Assembly (NCBI GenBank): GCA_022425585.1
Contig: JAKMFF010000311.1
Coordinates: 1 to 5,073, forward strand
DNA length: 5,073 nucleotides
From: Candidatus Poseidoniaceae archaeon
GTDB lineage: Archaea; Thermoplasmatota; Poseidoniia; Poseidoniales; Poseidoniaceae
Reading direction: 5' to 3'
The translations under genes and the position numbers were made by a program. The notes beneath the pieces are model-generated. The model saw only the letters and a program-made list of their open reading frames with translations. It made no database searches and had not been told where the DNA came from. Of the stretch, positions 1 through 5,073 are shown in pieces (the stretch's first letter is position 1; the number at the start of each line of letters is the position of its first letter).

Positions 1-793
1 GTGGCGGATTGCTAGCTTCTTCTTCAGCCAAAGTAGTACTTTGGGCGGAAACTGGCAACGGAGGGGGGGTGGCAGCAGTATTCGGTTTAACTGGCTCTTT
101 GGCTGCCGCTGCTAGATTCTTAGAAAATGATAAGATATCGCTGCTAGGAGCAGCCTCCTTTGCAACAGGAGGAGTCTCAATAACGGGTTTTGGTGTCAAA
201 GGTGCAGATAATATATCTGAAGATTTTTCCCACGGCGGGGTTCTTGCTGCGTCCTCAGTGGGTGCTTCTGCAGCATCTCCAACTGAAATCGCAGTAGAGC
301 CGCCTTCAGCATTTTCGCCGTAGTAAGAGGTGAGTTTGATTTCAGCAGCATCGATTACACCACGTTCTTCCACACTGCCAAATTCACCGAGTTCGGAGGT
401 AAAAGCGTCAGTAAACATGCCACTGCCAATGGCATTATTGAACACACGGCCTTTTTTTGCTTGATAGGTGAAGTCATGTTCATATGGTCCTAAATCGGCA
501 ACAATAGTTGGTGATCTTAGCATAAAAGTCCAATTGCCAGATGATAGTGGGAATTCAAAACTAAAAGTTCTGGTTAATCCCGGTCCAAGAGAACTAATGC
601 CTTCCTCGGATTCTATTTTTTTGTTATCACTAGTTTGGATAAAGATGTCTAGGCCGCCAACAGGAATTGCCGATTCATTTGCTACGTCTACTGCGACTTG
701 TATGACATCTTCGTCATCGTCATCAATCTCCAAGACAACAGACATTAGTCGACATTCTATCGGCGAGGCCTTGGTAAAATGTTCTTCGGTCAT
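1..793 (-). CDS. Unrecognised protein, Ig-like N-terminus plus Pro/Ala-rich linker (C-terminus off the left edge)
   Basis: An uninterrupted frame runs from an ATG at 793 to the left edge, giving 264 residues with no stop, so the C-terminus is missing. I do not recognise the family. Residues about 15-110 alternate hydrophobic and polar residues as beta strands do. They include an acidic turn (DDDDED, 24-29), then VAVDVANES, a Leu-x-Pro-Gly turn (69-72) and TFSFEFPL, a pattern resembling CARDB/Ig-like sandwich domains. Residues about 111-160 are a Gly- and Phe-rich segment ending near a Tyr-Tyr-Gly. From about 165 the chain is Pro/Ala/Glu-rich and probably disordered, with SSDILS occurring twice (191-196 and 217-222). 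No signal peptide or membrane segment is visible, so it is probably cytoplasmic, unless the missing C-terminus holds an anchor. It is third in the minus-strand gene set, 59 nt after the RDD gene. A strong Shine-Dalgarno sequence supports the start. The frame is firm; the function is unknown. Confidence 0.8.
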   Translation of the reverse strand, partial: MTEEHFTKASPIECRLMSVVLEIDDDDEDVIQVAVDVANESAIPVGGLDIFIQTSDNKKIESEEGISSLGPGLTRTFSFEFPLSSGNWTFMLRSPTIVADLGPYEHDFTYQAKKGRVFNNAIGSGMFTDAFTSELGEFGSVEERGVIDAAEIKLTSYYGENAEGGSTAISVGDAAEAPTEDAARTPPWEKSSDILSAPLTPKPVIETPPVAKEAAPSSDILSFSKNLAAAAKEPVKPNTAATPPPLPVSAQSTTLAEEEASNPP

Positions 794-798
794 GCTAA

Positions 799-804
799 CC
801 CTCC
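799..804 (-). promoter_or_regulatory. Shine-Dalgarno site of the Ig-like protein gene
   Basis: On the minus strand GGAGGG lies 5 nt before the ATG at 793. It closely matches the archaeal anti-Shine-Dalgarno sequence and fixes this start codon. No clear TATA box is visible in the 59-nt gap upstream, which favours translation from a transcript read through from the RDD gene. Confidence 0.7.
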
Positions 805-852
805 TCTAGAATGGCACAATCGGTAATACTTGAAATAGATGTCTGAAAGTTT

Positions 853-1419
853 TCATCGTAATTTATTACGTGTTTCAACCGGTAAAGACCAGTCGACAGC
901 AGCGACAGTATGATTCTTGATGTCAATAGCAGTACGATATTCCTCATCCTTGGAGCGGGCTTTGAAGGCGTCTCTCATACCAAACCATAGAGGACCAATT
1001 ATTGGTAACAGATAGACTAACTTAGACACCGCTCTTGGACTCCAATGATGTTTTTCAAGCGCGGTACCATCATCATGGACAATCGCAATTCTGAATGCTC
1101 TTTGGCCTAGAGAGCGGCCGTAGGCTCGGCCGGTATATTTCCAATACAGCCAGTGAGATGTTAGTAAAATAACCCAGTTGGAGGAGAAAAATAAGATGTA
1201 CTGGGCACCACCGTTGAGCAATTCAAAGTTAAGCAGGTTAAGCGTTAATTGCCCTCCAGTAAGAAATGTCAACACGATAGATATCAACAATACATCTAGC
1301 ATAAAGCCAGCAATTCTTTTCCACACAGGTGCGATGAGCATACCTTCAGGTGCACTGGCCAATACTGCTTGGGCAAGGGTGCCACCACCTTGGTGAAGAC
1401 TTACAGGACTCTCGGCCAT
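853..1419 (-). CDS. RDD-family integral membrane protein
   Basis: This 188-residue frame has the layout of an RDD-domain membrane protein. After a cytoplasmic-looking N-terminus of about 30 residues comes the signature Arg35-x6-Asp42 (KRIAGFMLD) leading into a first membrane helix (about 39-54). A second helix spans about 73-92. The loop TGRAYGRSLGQRAFRI (96-111) carries the conserved Gly-x-Ser-x-Gly-like element, and a third hydrophobic stretch is at about 131-147. The final RDAFKARSKDEEYR...HTVAAV region (149-175) resembles the usual RDD C-terminal tail. RDD proteins are poorly characterised; some bacterial members have been linked to ion transport, but nothing here shows a substrate. The start at 1419 is supported by a Shine-Dalgarno sequence. 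The gene lies 37 nt downstream of the helicase stop and 59 nt upstream of the Ig-like protein gene, all on one strand, so co-transcription is likely. Family assignment is confident; the role is unknown. Confidence 0.88.
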   Translation of the reverse strand: MAESPVSLHQGGGTLAQAVLASAPEGMLIAPVWKRIAGFMLDVLLISIVLTFLTGGQLTLNLLNFELLNGGAQYILFFSSNWVILLTSHWLYWKYTGRAYGRSLGQRAFRIAIVHDDGTALEKHHWSPRAVSKLVYLLPIIGPLWFGMRDAFKARSKDEEYRTAIDIKNHTVAAVDWSLPVETRNKLR

Positions 1420-1425
1420 GGATTA

Positions 1426-1430
1426 TCCTT
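1426..1430 (-). promoter_or_regulatory. Shine-Dalgarno site of the RDD gene
   Basis: On the minus strand AAGGA sits 6 nt before the ATG at 1419, inside the 37-nt gap after the helicase stop. Good spacing and the lack of an obvious promoter in the gap suggest the RDD gene is translated from the helicase transcript. Confidence 0.55.
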
Positions 1431-1456
1431 GATGGCTTACTTTGTCAATCTACGCA

Positions 1457-3472
1457 TTAATCCTGGGAAAGATGCCAAGCAAATAGATTACGTTCTTCAA
1501 CCCATTCAAGCCACGAATTCCAGGTTTTATTGTGGCGCAGCGTAGTTGGGTTACCGATTATGACAAGACCTCGCTTGGCTCTAGATAATGCGACATTTAA
1601 CCTTCTTCTATCACTTAGGAATCCAACCTCTCCAGTGTCGTTAGCTCTTACTGTAGAAAACACAATTACTTCTTTTTCGCGCCCCTGGTAACCATCAACG
1701 CTTTTGATCTCCAAGCCCTCATACCTATCTCCCTGATTTCTGCCACCTGCTTGTTCAAATAAATCTGCTAAAACTCTTACTTGGCCGTTGTAGGGAGTGA
1801 TGACGCCAATATCTCTGGTCGTCAAATCTCCAGGTTCAAGCAAGCCTTGGACGATGGCTAAAACCTTAGCAGCCTCTGCATAATTAGACCTACTACTGCC
1901 TTCTTCATCTTGCTGTTCAACCCCATCAACCGGAATAAACGCTAACGGATTATCCCAATCAGGCCACAATAACCCTGCCGGAGTCGGTCTGTCTGAAGGC
2001 TGGCAACCATCATCTAGCTTATTGTCGTAAAATCTCGCGCTGGGAAATTCCCTTATGACGGGGTGCATTCGGTATTGAGTTGTCAGCATATGAGCCGGGA
2101 TGCCACATTTGTTTAGTCGCTCAAATAATGATTGGTTCAAACCGCCACTTTCGGCTTTTTCACTTATCACGGTGGGTGGTAGTTGTTTGTGATCTCCAAC
2201 CAAAATTAGTTGTCTACATCCTCTAGTAATAGGTACCAAGGCGCTTGGTTCACTGGCTTGTGTCGCTTCATCGATTAACACAATTGGGAATTTACGGTCA
2301 CCAAGGATACGGTGTCCAGCGCCAATTGTAGTGGCACATATCACTTCAGCACTGTCTAATAATGAAGAAACAATCTCATCTTCTAACCGACGTATATCTT
2401 TGAAATTATTTTTGATATCCCGATGAGTCATCCCCTTTTCCTTGCCTTTAAGTGAATTCAAACTCTTCCGCAGTTCATCATTTTGCTCACGGATATATTC
2501 AATTTCATCCCTCAGGTGATGCTGATCCATCAATGCGTCTAATGTACTATCTCGTAGTGTTTCCCTTACCTTGACAGGCTTACCAATTCTAATCGCATTG
2601 ACGCCGTTTTCGATCAAACCCTCGAGTAAATTATCAACCGCGACATTTGATTCAGCGCTTGCTAAAATTGGGCCTTTCCCCATGTCTGCAAGCCGCTTGA
2701 GCAGATGAATAGCGGTAAATGTCTTGCCGGTTCCAGGCGGTCCTTGAATTAGAGATAATCGCGAATTGATGGATTGTTCTACGGCTAATTGTTGTGATTC
2801 ATTGAGTGAAGATAACTTCCCAAGATTAGTTTTCTTACTTCTGCCACTAATTTCTGGAGGTCTTTGCGCCGAACTTACTGGGTCGTGAAGGGAGCCCAGA
2901 ATTAGATCTCGCAGTGGAGTTCCTCCGGTAGATTCCGTGGAATGGAAGGCAATAAGTGTTTCATGCATGCGGTCATGAGCAATTCTGTTGGCACCTTTGT
3001 CTAACCTCCAGCGGCCTTTTTTGATGTCTTTTGGCTTGTCTTTTACTACGACTCTTACTCTAGTTGGTCCTCGATCTAAAACAATTCCCTCATACACTTT
3101 CTCGCCCCACGGTCGGGTGCGAGAAATCAATACGATATCGCCATGGGAAAACCGATGCTGAGGCAACCTGTTTCGGCCTGATTCTTCAAACACAATGATT
3201 GGCTCTCCGAAAAATCTTCCTTGGGTTCGAGCCGATAATTCAAACAAAGCTAGTCCGGCAGAAACCAACTGTTGCTTACTCCATTTTTTCCAGCGTTCTT
3301 CAACCATCGAAGTTTCATCATCTAATTCGATACGGATTAACTTGGTAAAGCGGTCAAAATGCTCTTGACCACGTTTCCATTGGTGAGGCATTTCATCGGA
3401 TAAGTCGACAGCACCCAAATTGGCGTTAGACAGTGAACTGTCCATCCTGCGGACTGAACCCTTCTTTGCCAT
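1457..3472 (-). CDS. IGHMBP2-like superfamily 1 DNA/RNA helicase (DNA2/NAM7 type)
   Basis: The 671-residue protein carries the full set of superfamily 1B (UPF1-like) motifs: Q-motif region LNESQQLA (223-230), Walker A GPPGTGKT (244-251), Walker B DEATQ (401-405), motif III GDHKQLPPT (426-434), motif IV QYRMHP (466-471), ITPYNGQV (558-565), motif V SVDGYQGREKE (591-601) and motif VI RRLNVALSRAKRG (623-635). Residues about 30-80 resemble the N-terminal region of archaeal IGHMBP2 family helicases. Residues about 108-150 look like the small beta-barrel 1B domain, and a charged coiled coil lies between motifs I and II (about 320-370). The R3H and zinc-finger domains of eukaryotic IGHMBP2 are absent. 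All catalytic residues appear intact, so it should be an ATP-driven 5'-3' helicase; whether it acts on DNA or RNA cannot be told. The frame continues upstream to 3547, but the ATG at 3472 (MAKKGSVRR) is preferred because the extension would run through the divergent promoter. It is first in a likely three-gene operon. Confidence 0.93.
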   Translation of the reverse strand: MAKKGSVRRMDSSLSNANLGAVDLSDEMPHQWKRGQEHFDRFTKLIRIELDDETSMVEERWKKWSKQQLVSAGLALFELSARTQGRFFGEPIIVFEESGRNRLPQHRFSHGDIVLISRTRPWGEKVYEGIVLDRGPTRVRVVVKDKPKDIKKGRWRLDKGANRIAHDRMHETLIAFHSTESTGGTPLRDLILGSLHDPVSSAQRPPEISGRSKKTNLGKLSSLNESQQLAVEQSINSRLSLIQGPPGTGKTFTAIHLLKRLADMGKGPILASAESNVAVDNLLEGLIENGVNAIRIGKPVKVRETLRDSTLDALMDQHHLRDEIEYIREQNDELRKSLNSLKGKEKGMTHRDIKNNFKDIRRLEDEIVSSLLDSAEVICATTIGAGHRILGDRKFPIVLIDEATQASEPSALVPITRGCRQLILVGDHKQLPPTVISEKAESGGLNQSLFERLNKCGIPAHMLTTQYRMHPVIREFPSARFYDNKLDDGCQPSDRPTPAGLLWPDWDNPLAFIPVDGVEQQDEEGSSRSNYAEAAKVLAIVQGLLEPGDLTTRDIGVITPYNGQVRVLADLFEQAGGRNQGDRYEGLEIKSVDGYQGREKEVIVFSTVRANDTGEVGFLSDRRRLNVALSRAKRGLVIIGNPTTLRHNKTWNSWLEWVEERNLFAWHLSQD

Positions 3473-3508
3473 GAACCTACCAGTTCCCTTCACCAAATGA
3501 TAGTATTG

Positions 3509-3520
3509 ATTCAAATGAAT
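3509..3520. repeat. Short perfect inverted repeat beside the divergent promoter (possible operator)
   Basis: ATTCA and TGAAT form perfect 5-bp arms around an AA spacer. The palindrome touches the TATA-like element on its left. For the rightward gene it would occupy the BRE position; for the leftward gene it would lie between the TATA box and the transcription start. Such a site could bind a dimeric regulator, but arms this short in AT-rich DNA can arise by chance. Confidence 0.3.
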
Positions 3521-3528
3521 TATATTAT
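3519..3528. promoter_or_regulatory. TATA-like element, probably shared by the two divergent gene sets
   Basis: The AT-only block ATTATATTAT reads as a TATA-like box on both strands. Taking its centre as about 3524 and the usual archaeal distance of about 26 nt to the transcription start, starts would fall near 3550 (plus) and 3498 (minus). That leaves leaders of roughly 25-28 nt before the GTG at 3578 and the ATG at 3472. The fit on both sides is the main support; there is no experimental evidence and I did not find a convincing BRE on both sides. Confidence 0.5.
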
Positions 3529-3577
3529 GACCGTGAAACCCTATCACTTAAACACTCTATCACTGGCCGTTATCTTG

Positions 3578-4741
3578 GTGGGTAACTTGTTTGGGTGGCG
3601 TAAGAAGGATACTTCTGACGAACAAAACATTTGTCCATATTGCAATACCCCAAACCCGCTTGAAGCCAAAGAATGCAAGTTATGTTATTACAATCTTGAC
3701 CGCTCTGCGAGGGACCAACCTATGGCAACTCCCTCAGCGACAGAGTCTGATATCATGTCGACTCTACTAGATCAAGATACAGATGATGAAGGCGAAGAAG
3801 ACTTCGCTGTTGAAGCAGTCTTATCGCTCGATGATGTAACAGTTGAAATTGACCAATTTGAAGTAGATGATAGTAGTCAAGATGCCGGATTTGATTTCAT
3901 TTCCAGTTCGGGGCCGACACTTTCTGAGGTCCAAGATTACGAAACACCACAAGAAGTTGAATTGTCTAAAGATGATGCACCCTCAAAACAAATAGATTTT
4001 GTCGTCCCAGTTGGCAATCCACTTGATGAAGTGGCCGAGCCGGTACACACTGGGCAAGGTTCACTATTCACTGTAGATTCCGATAATAATGAAGACCTTT
4101 CAGGTTCAGTGGGGCCATCTACTGAAAATATGCAGCCACAAATCATTGCCGAAGAAATCACCACACCCGACCTGCCGCTCTTGGCTGCGGTCAATGCAGA
4201 AATCTCAACAACACCTGATGTGCCAGAAATTCCTAATGTTGAACAACCAACCCAGGCAGCAGAAATCACCCCAGAAGTCCCCGACATTCCCGATTCGGTA
4301 GATATTACTCCGGATGTGCCGGAAATTCCACATGGCAATCCCGTTACAAAAAATGCGGTTACGACCCCAGAAGTCCCTGACATTCCAGTTACAAATTCTC
4401 CTGCAAGCCAAAATATCACAGCACCAATTGAAGCCCCCAAACCTCAACACAATGGGAGAATTTGGCCTTGGCCAGCCAAGGAGGCTTGGGACGAACGCCA
4501 AGTTTACCGCGAGGTAGTCGAGATGTTGGAACTGATAAAAACCGGTAAACTTACTCAAACAGCACAACAATTAGACAATCTAGGCCCACACTTGGAAGGC
4601 AATCTCGACATGTTAGCCCACATTGGCACTATAATGCGCTATTTGGGCAGAGAAGAACACCTTCAATGGATGCTCAAGATGGCGCAAATAACTTATCCAA
4701 ATGACTCGAATGTTGCGAAAGCCATGACTCATTTATCGTGA
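3578..4741 (+). CDS. Zinc-ribbon protein with acidic repeat linker and TPR-like C-terminus
   Basis: Numbering is from the GTG at 3578 (387 residues). Four cysteines in C-x2-C-x10-C-x2-C order (C19, C22, C33, C36; CPYC and CKLC) form a zinc ribbon. A long Asp/Glu/Ser/Thr-rich, Pro-containing stretch follows (about 45-290) and is probably disordered. It contains four copies of a TP[DE]VP[ED]IP motif (about 211-270). The last ~90 residues, from RIWPWP, are predicted helical by eye. The ending LAHIGTIMRYLGREEHL...YPNDSNVAKAMTHL resembles a tetratricopeptide repeat. This suggests a cytoplasmic adaptor with nucleic-acid- or protein-binding ends, but I recognise no named family. The frame is open back to 3497 with ATGs at 3497, 3515 and 3527. 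GTG 3578 (MGNLFGWRKKD) is chosen because the TATA-like element lies within the extension. With the ATG at 3527 the N-terminus would gain a hydrophobic stretch that could anchor it in the membrane. It is followed immediately by the GNAT gene. Confidence 0.8.
   Translation: MGNLFGWRKKDTSDEQNICPYCNTPNPLEAKECKLCYYNLDRSARDQPMATPSATESDIMSTLLDQDTDDEGEEDFAVEAVLSLDDVTVEIDQFEVDDSSQDAGFDFISSSGPTLSEVQDYETPQEVELSKDDAPSKQIDFVVPVGNPLDEVAEPVHTGQGSLFTVDSDNNEDLSGSVGPSTENMQPQIIAEEITTPDLPLLAAVNAEISTTPDVPEIPNVEQPTQAAEITPEVPDIPDSVDITPDVPEIPHGNPVTKNAVTTPEVPDIPVTNSPASQNITAPIEAPKPQHNGRIWPWPAKEAWDERQVYREVVEMLELIKTGKLTQTAQQLDNLGPHLEGNLDMLAHIGTIMRYLGREEHLQWMLKMAQITYPNDSNVAKAMTHLS
4208..4399 (+). repeat. Two tandem 96-nt units encoding alternating TPDVPEIP / TPEVPDIP motifs
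   Basis: Nine-residue motifs begin at 4208 (TTPDVPEIP), 4265 (ITPEVPDIP), 4304 (ITPDVPEIP) and 4361 (TTPEVPDIP), spaced 57, 39 and 57 nt. The D-V-P-E and E-V-P-D forms alternate, so the real unit is a 96-nt dimer present twice (4208-4303 and 4304-4399). DNA agrees: the two D-type copies share 16 of 18 bases from GAT onward, and the two E-type copies share 22 of 24 from ACC onward, whereas D-type and E-type differ at 5 of 18. The linkers keep their length but not their sequence. A degenerate extra copy (TTPDLPLLA) lies at 4160-4186. Confidence 0.8.
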
Positions 4742-4743
4742 GG
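4740..4743 (+). promoter_or_regulatory. Shine-Dalgarno site of the GNAT gene, overlapping the upstream stop codon
   Basis: GAGG overlaps the TGA at 4739-4741 and is followed by two in-frame ATGs at 4748 (4 nt away) and 4751 (7 nt away). The spacing is better for 4751. The overlap implies translational coupling of the zinc-ribbon and GNAT genes on one transcript. Confidence 0.6.
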
Positions 4744-4747
4744 AATA

Positions 4748-5073
4748 ATGATGACACAAACTCCGGAACTTTCTGTTGAGGGCAATACTGTCCTCGTGCC
4801 GGTAAATCGTAGCGCTCTTACGCCAATTCTTAATGCCATTAAAGAAGACCCTGATTCGGCGTATTCTGCCCTGCCATGGCTTGACAAGGACAAAGAAACT
4901 AGACAACAAATTAGAGATATGTTAAACGATGTTGAAGCCCAATCAAATTCTGACCAAATTCATTTTTGGTCAATAATCGATGATTCGTCTCGAGAGTTTA
5001 TTGGACTAATTGGCCTTGGAGACGAACTTCAATTACTCCATTCGAACTATAATCTCGGGTACTGGGTTAGAAC
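4748..5073 (+). CDS. GNAT acetyltransferase, RimJ/RimL type (C-terminus off the right edge)
   Basis: A frame opens at tandem ATGs (4748, 4751) and runs to the right edge without a stop, giving 107-108 residues. Numbered from 4751, an N-terminal strand (VLVPVNRSAL, 14-23) leads into helix 1 (TPILNAI). Then come a LPWLD segment (41-45), a helix ETRQQIRDML (49-58), a strand with HFWSIID (71-77), and EFIGLIGLGD (82-91), the usual GNAT strand preceding the centre. The end, YNLGYWVR, is the beta-4 GYWV element typical of the Acetyltransf_3 group that includes ribosomal-protein-alanine N-acetyltransferases. The acetyl-CoA loop (Q/R-x2-G-x-G/A) would lie just beyond the edge and cannot be checked. 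The reaction would be transfer of acetyl from acetyl-CoA to an amine; the substrate is unknown. The gene is coupled to the zinc-ribbon gene, 6 nt after its stop. Either ATG is possible; 4751 has the better Shine-Dalgarno spacing. Confidence 0.85.
   Translation, partial: MMTQTPELSVEGNTVLVPVNRSALTPILNAIKEDPDSAYSALPWLDKDKETRQQIRDMLNDVEAQSNSDQIHFWSIIDDSSREFIGLIGLGDELQLLHSNYNLGYWVR

Noticed and set aside
61..70. A run of seven G (and seven T at 452-458) as possible frameshift or slippage sites
   Set aside because: The minus-strand frame passes through both runs intact, encoding Pro and Lys residues in place. Nothing indicates a shifted product.
9..809. Two plus-strand open frames (9-323 and 468-809)
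   Set aside because: Both lie antisense to the Ig-like protein gene, are of low complexity, and have no Shine-Dalgarno sequence. The minus-strand frame is continuous through both and has a strong start.
794..852. Possible separate promoter or terminator between the RDD and Ig-like genes
   Set aside because: No TATA-like box, hairpin or T-run stands out; only the Shine-Dalgarno sequence is supported.
1178..1396. A 72-codon plus-strand frame
   Set aside because: It is wholly antisense to the RDD gene, whose motifs and membrane segments clearly identify the coding strand.
3473..3547. A 25-residue N-terminal extension of the helicase
   Set aside because: It would cross the TATA-like element and overlap the longest version of the divergent gene. 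Its sequence is not like a helicase N-terminus, and a good ATG exists at 3472.
3937..4440. A 167-codon open frame on the minus strand rich in Gly-Thr-Ser-Gly repeats
   Set aside because: It is the antisense shadow of the repeat-bearing linker of the zinc-ribbon gene. Its repeats simply mirror those in the sense frame, and no ribosome binding site or fold is apparent.
4089..4570. Small open frames on both strands (4089-4301, 4314-4517, 4205-4570)
   Set aside because: All are other-frame shadows of the zinc-ribbon gene; their translations have no recognisable features.

Overview
The window looks archaeal, most likely a marine Thermoplasmatota relative (Marine Group II/III, 'Poseidoniia'-like). 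The lineage is an inference. It rests on an archaeal-type IGHMBP2-like superfamily 1 helicase, a TATA-like element rather than bacterial -35/-10 boxes at the divergent promoter, Shine-Dalgarno sequences mainly at downstream genes, and acidic zinc-ribbon and RDD proteins with low-complexity linkers. Base composition is moderate to AT-leaning. No RNA genes, insertion sequences, CRISPR arrays or other mobile elements were seen.

Layout: two divergent gene sets start from a compact intergenic region at about 3473-3577. Leftward (minus strand) are an IGHMBP2/DNA2-NAM7 type helicase (3472-1457), an RDD-family membrane protein (1419-853) and an unrecognised protein with an Ig-like beta-rich N-terminus and a Pro/Ala-rich linker (793 to beyond the left edge). 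Gaps are 37 and 59 nt, and both downstream genes have a Shine-Dalgarno sequence, so this looks like an operon. Rightward (plus strand) are a zinc-ribbon protein with an acidic, repeat-bearing disordered middle and a TPR-like helical C-terminus (about 3578-4741), then a GNAT acetyltransferase (4748 to beyond the right edge). Their junction is very tight: the stop codon of the first lies inside the Shine-Dalgarno sequence of the second.

The helicase, RDD and GNAT genes belong to known families. The less ordinary parts are the zinc-ribbon protein, with a 96-nt dimeric higher-order repeat encoding alternating TPDVPEIP / TPEVPDIP motifs; the Ig-like protein without a signal peptide; and a single near-symmetric TATA-like element about 52-54 nt from the proposed start of each divergent gene, next to a short perfect inverted repeat. 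No complete new defence or metabolic system can be claimed from this window. How the genes work together is unknown beyond likely co-transcription.
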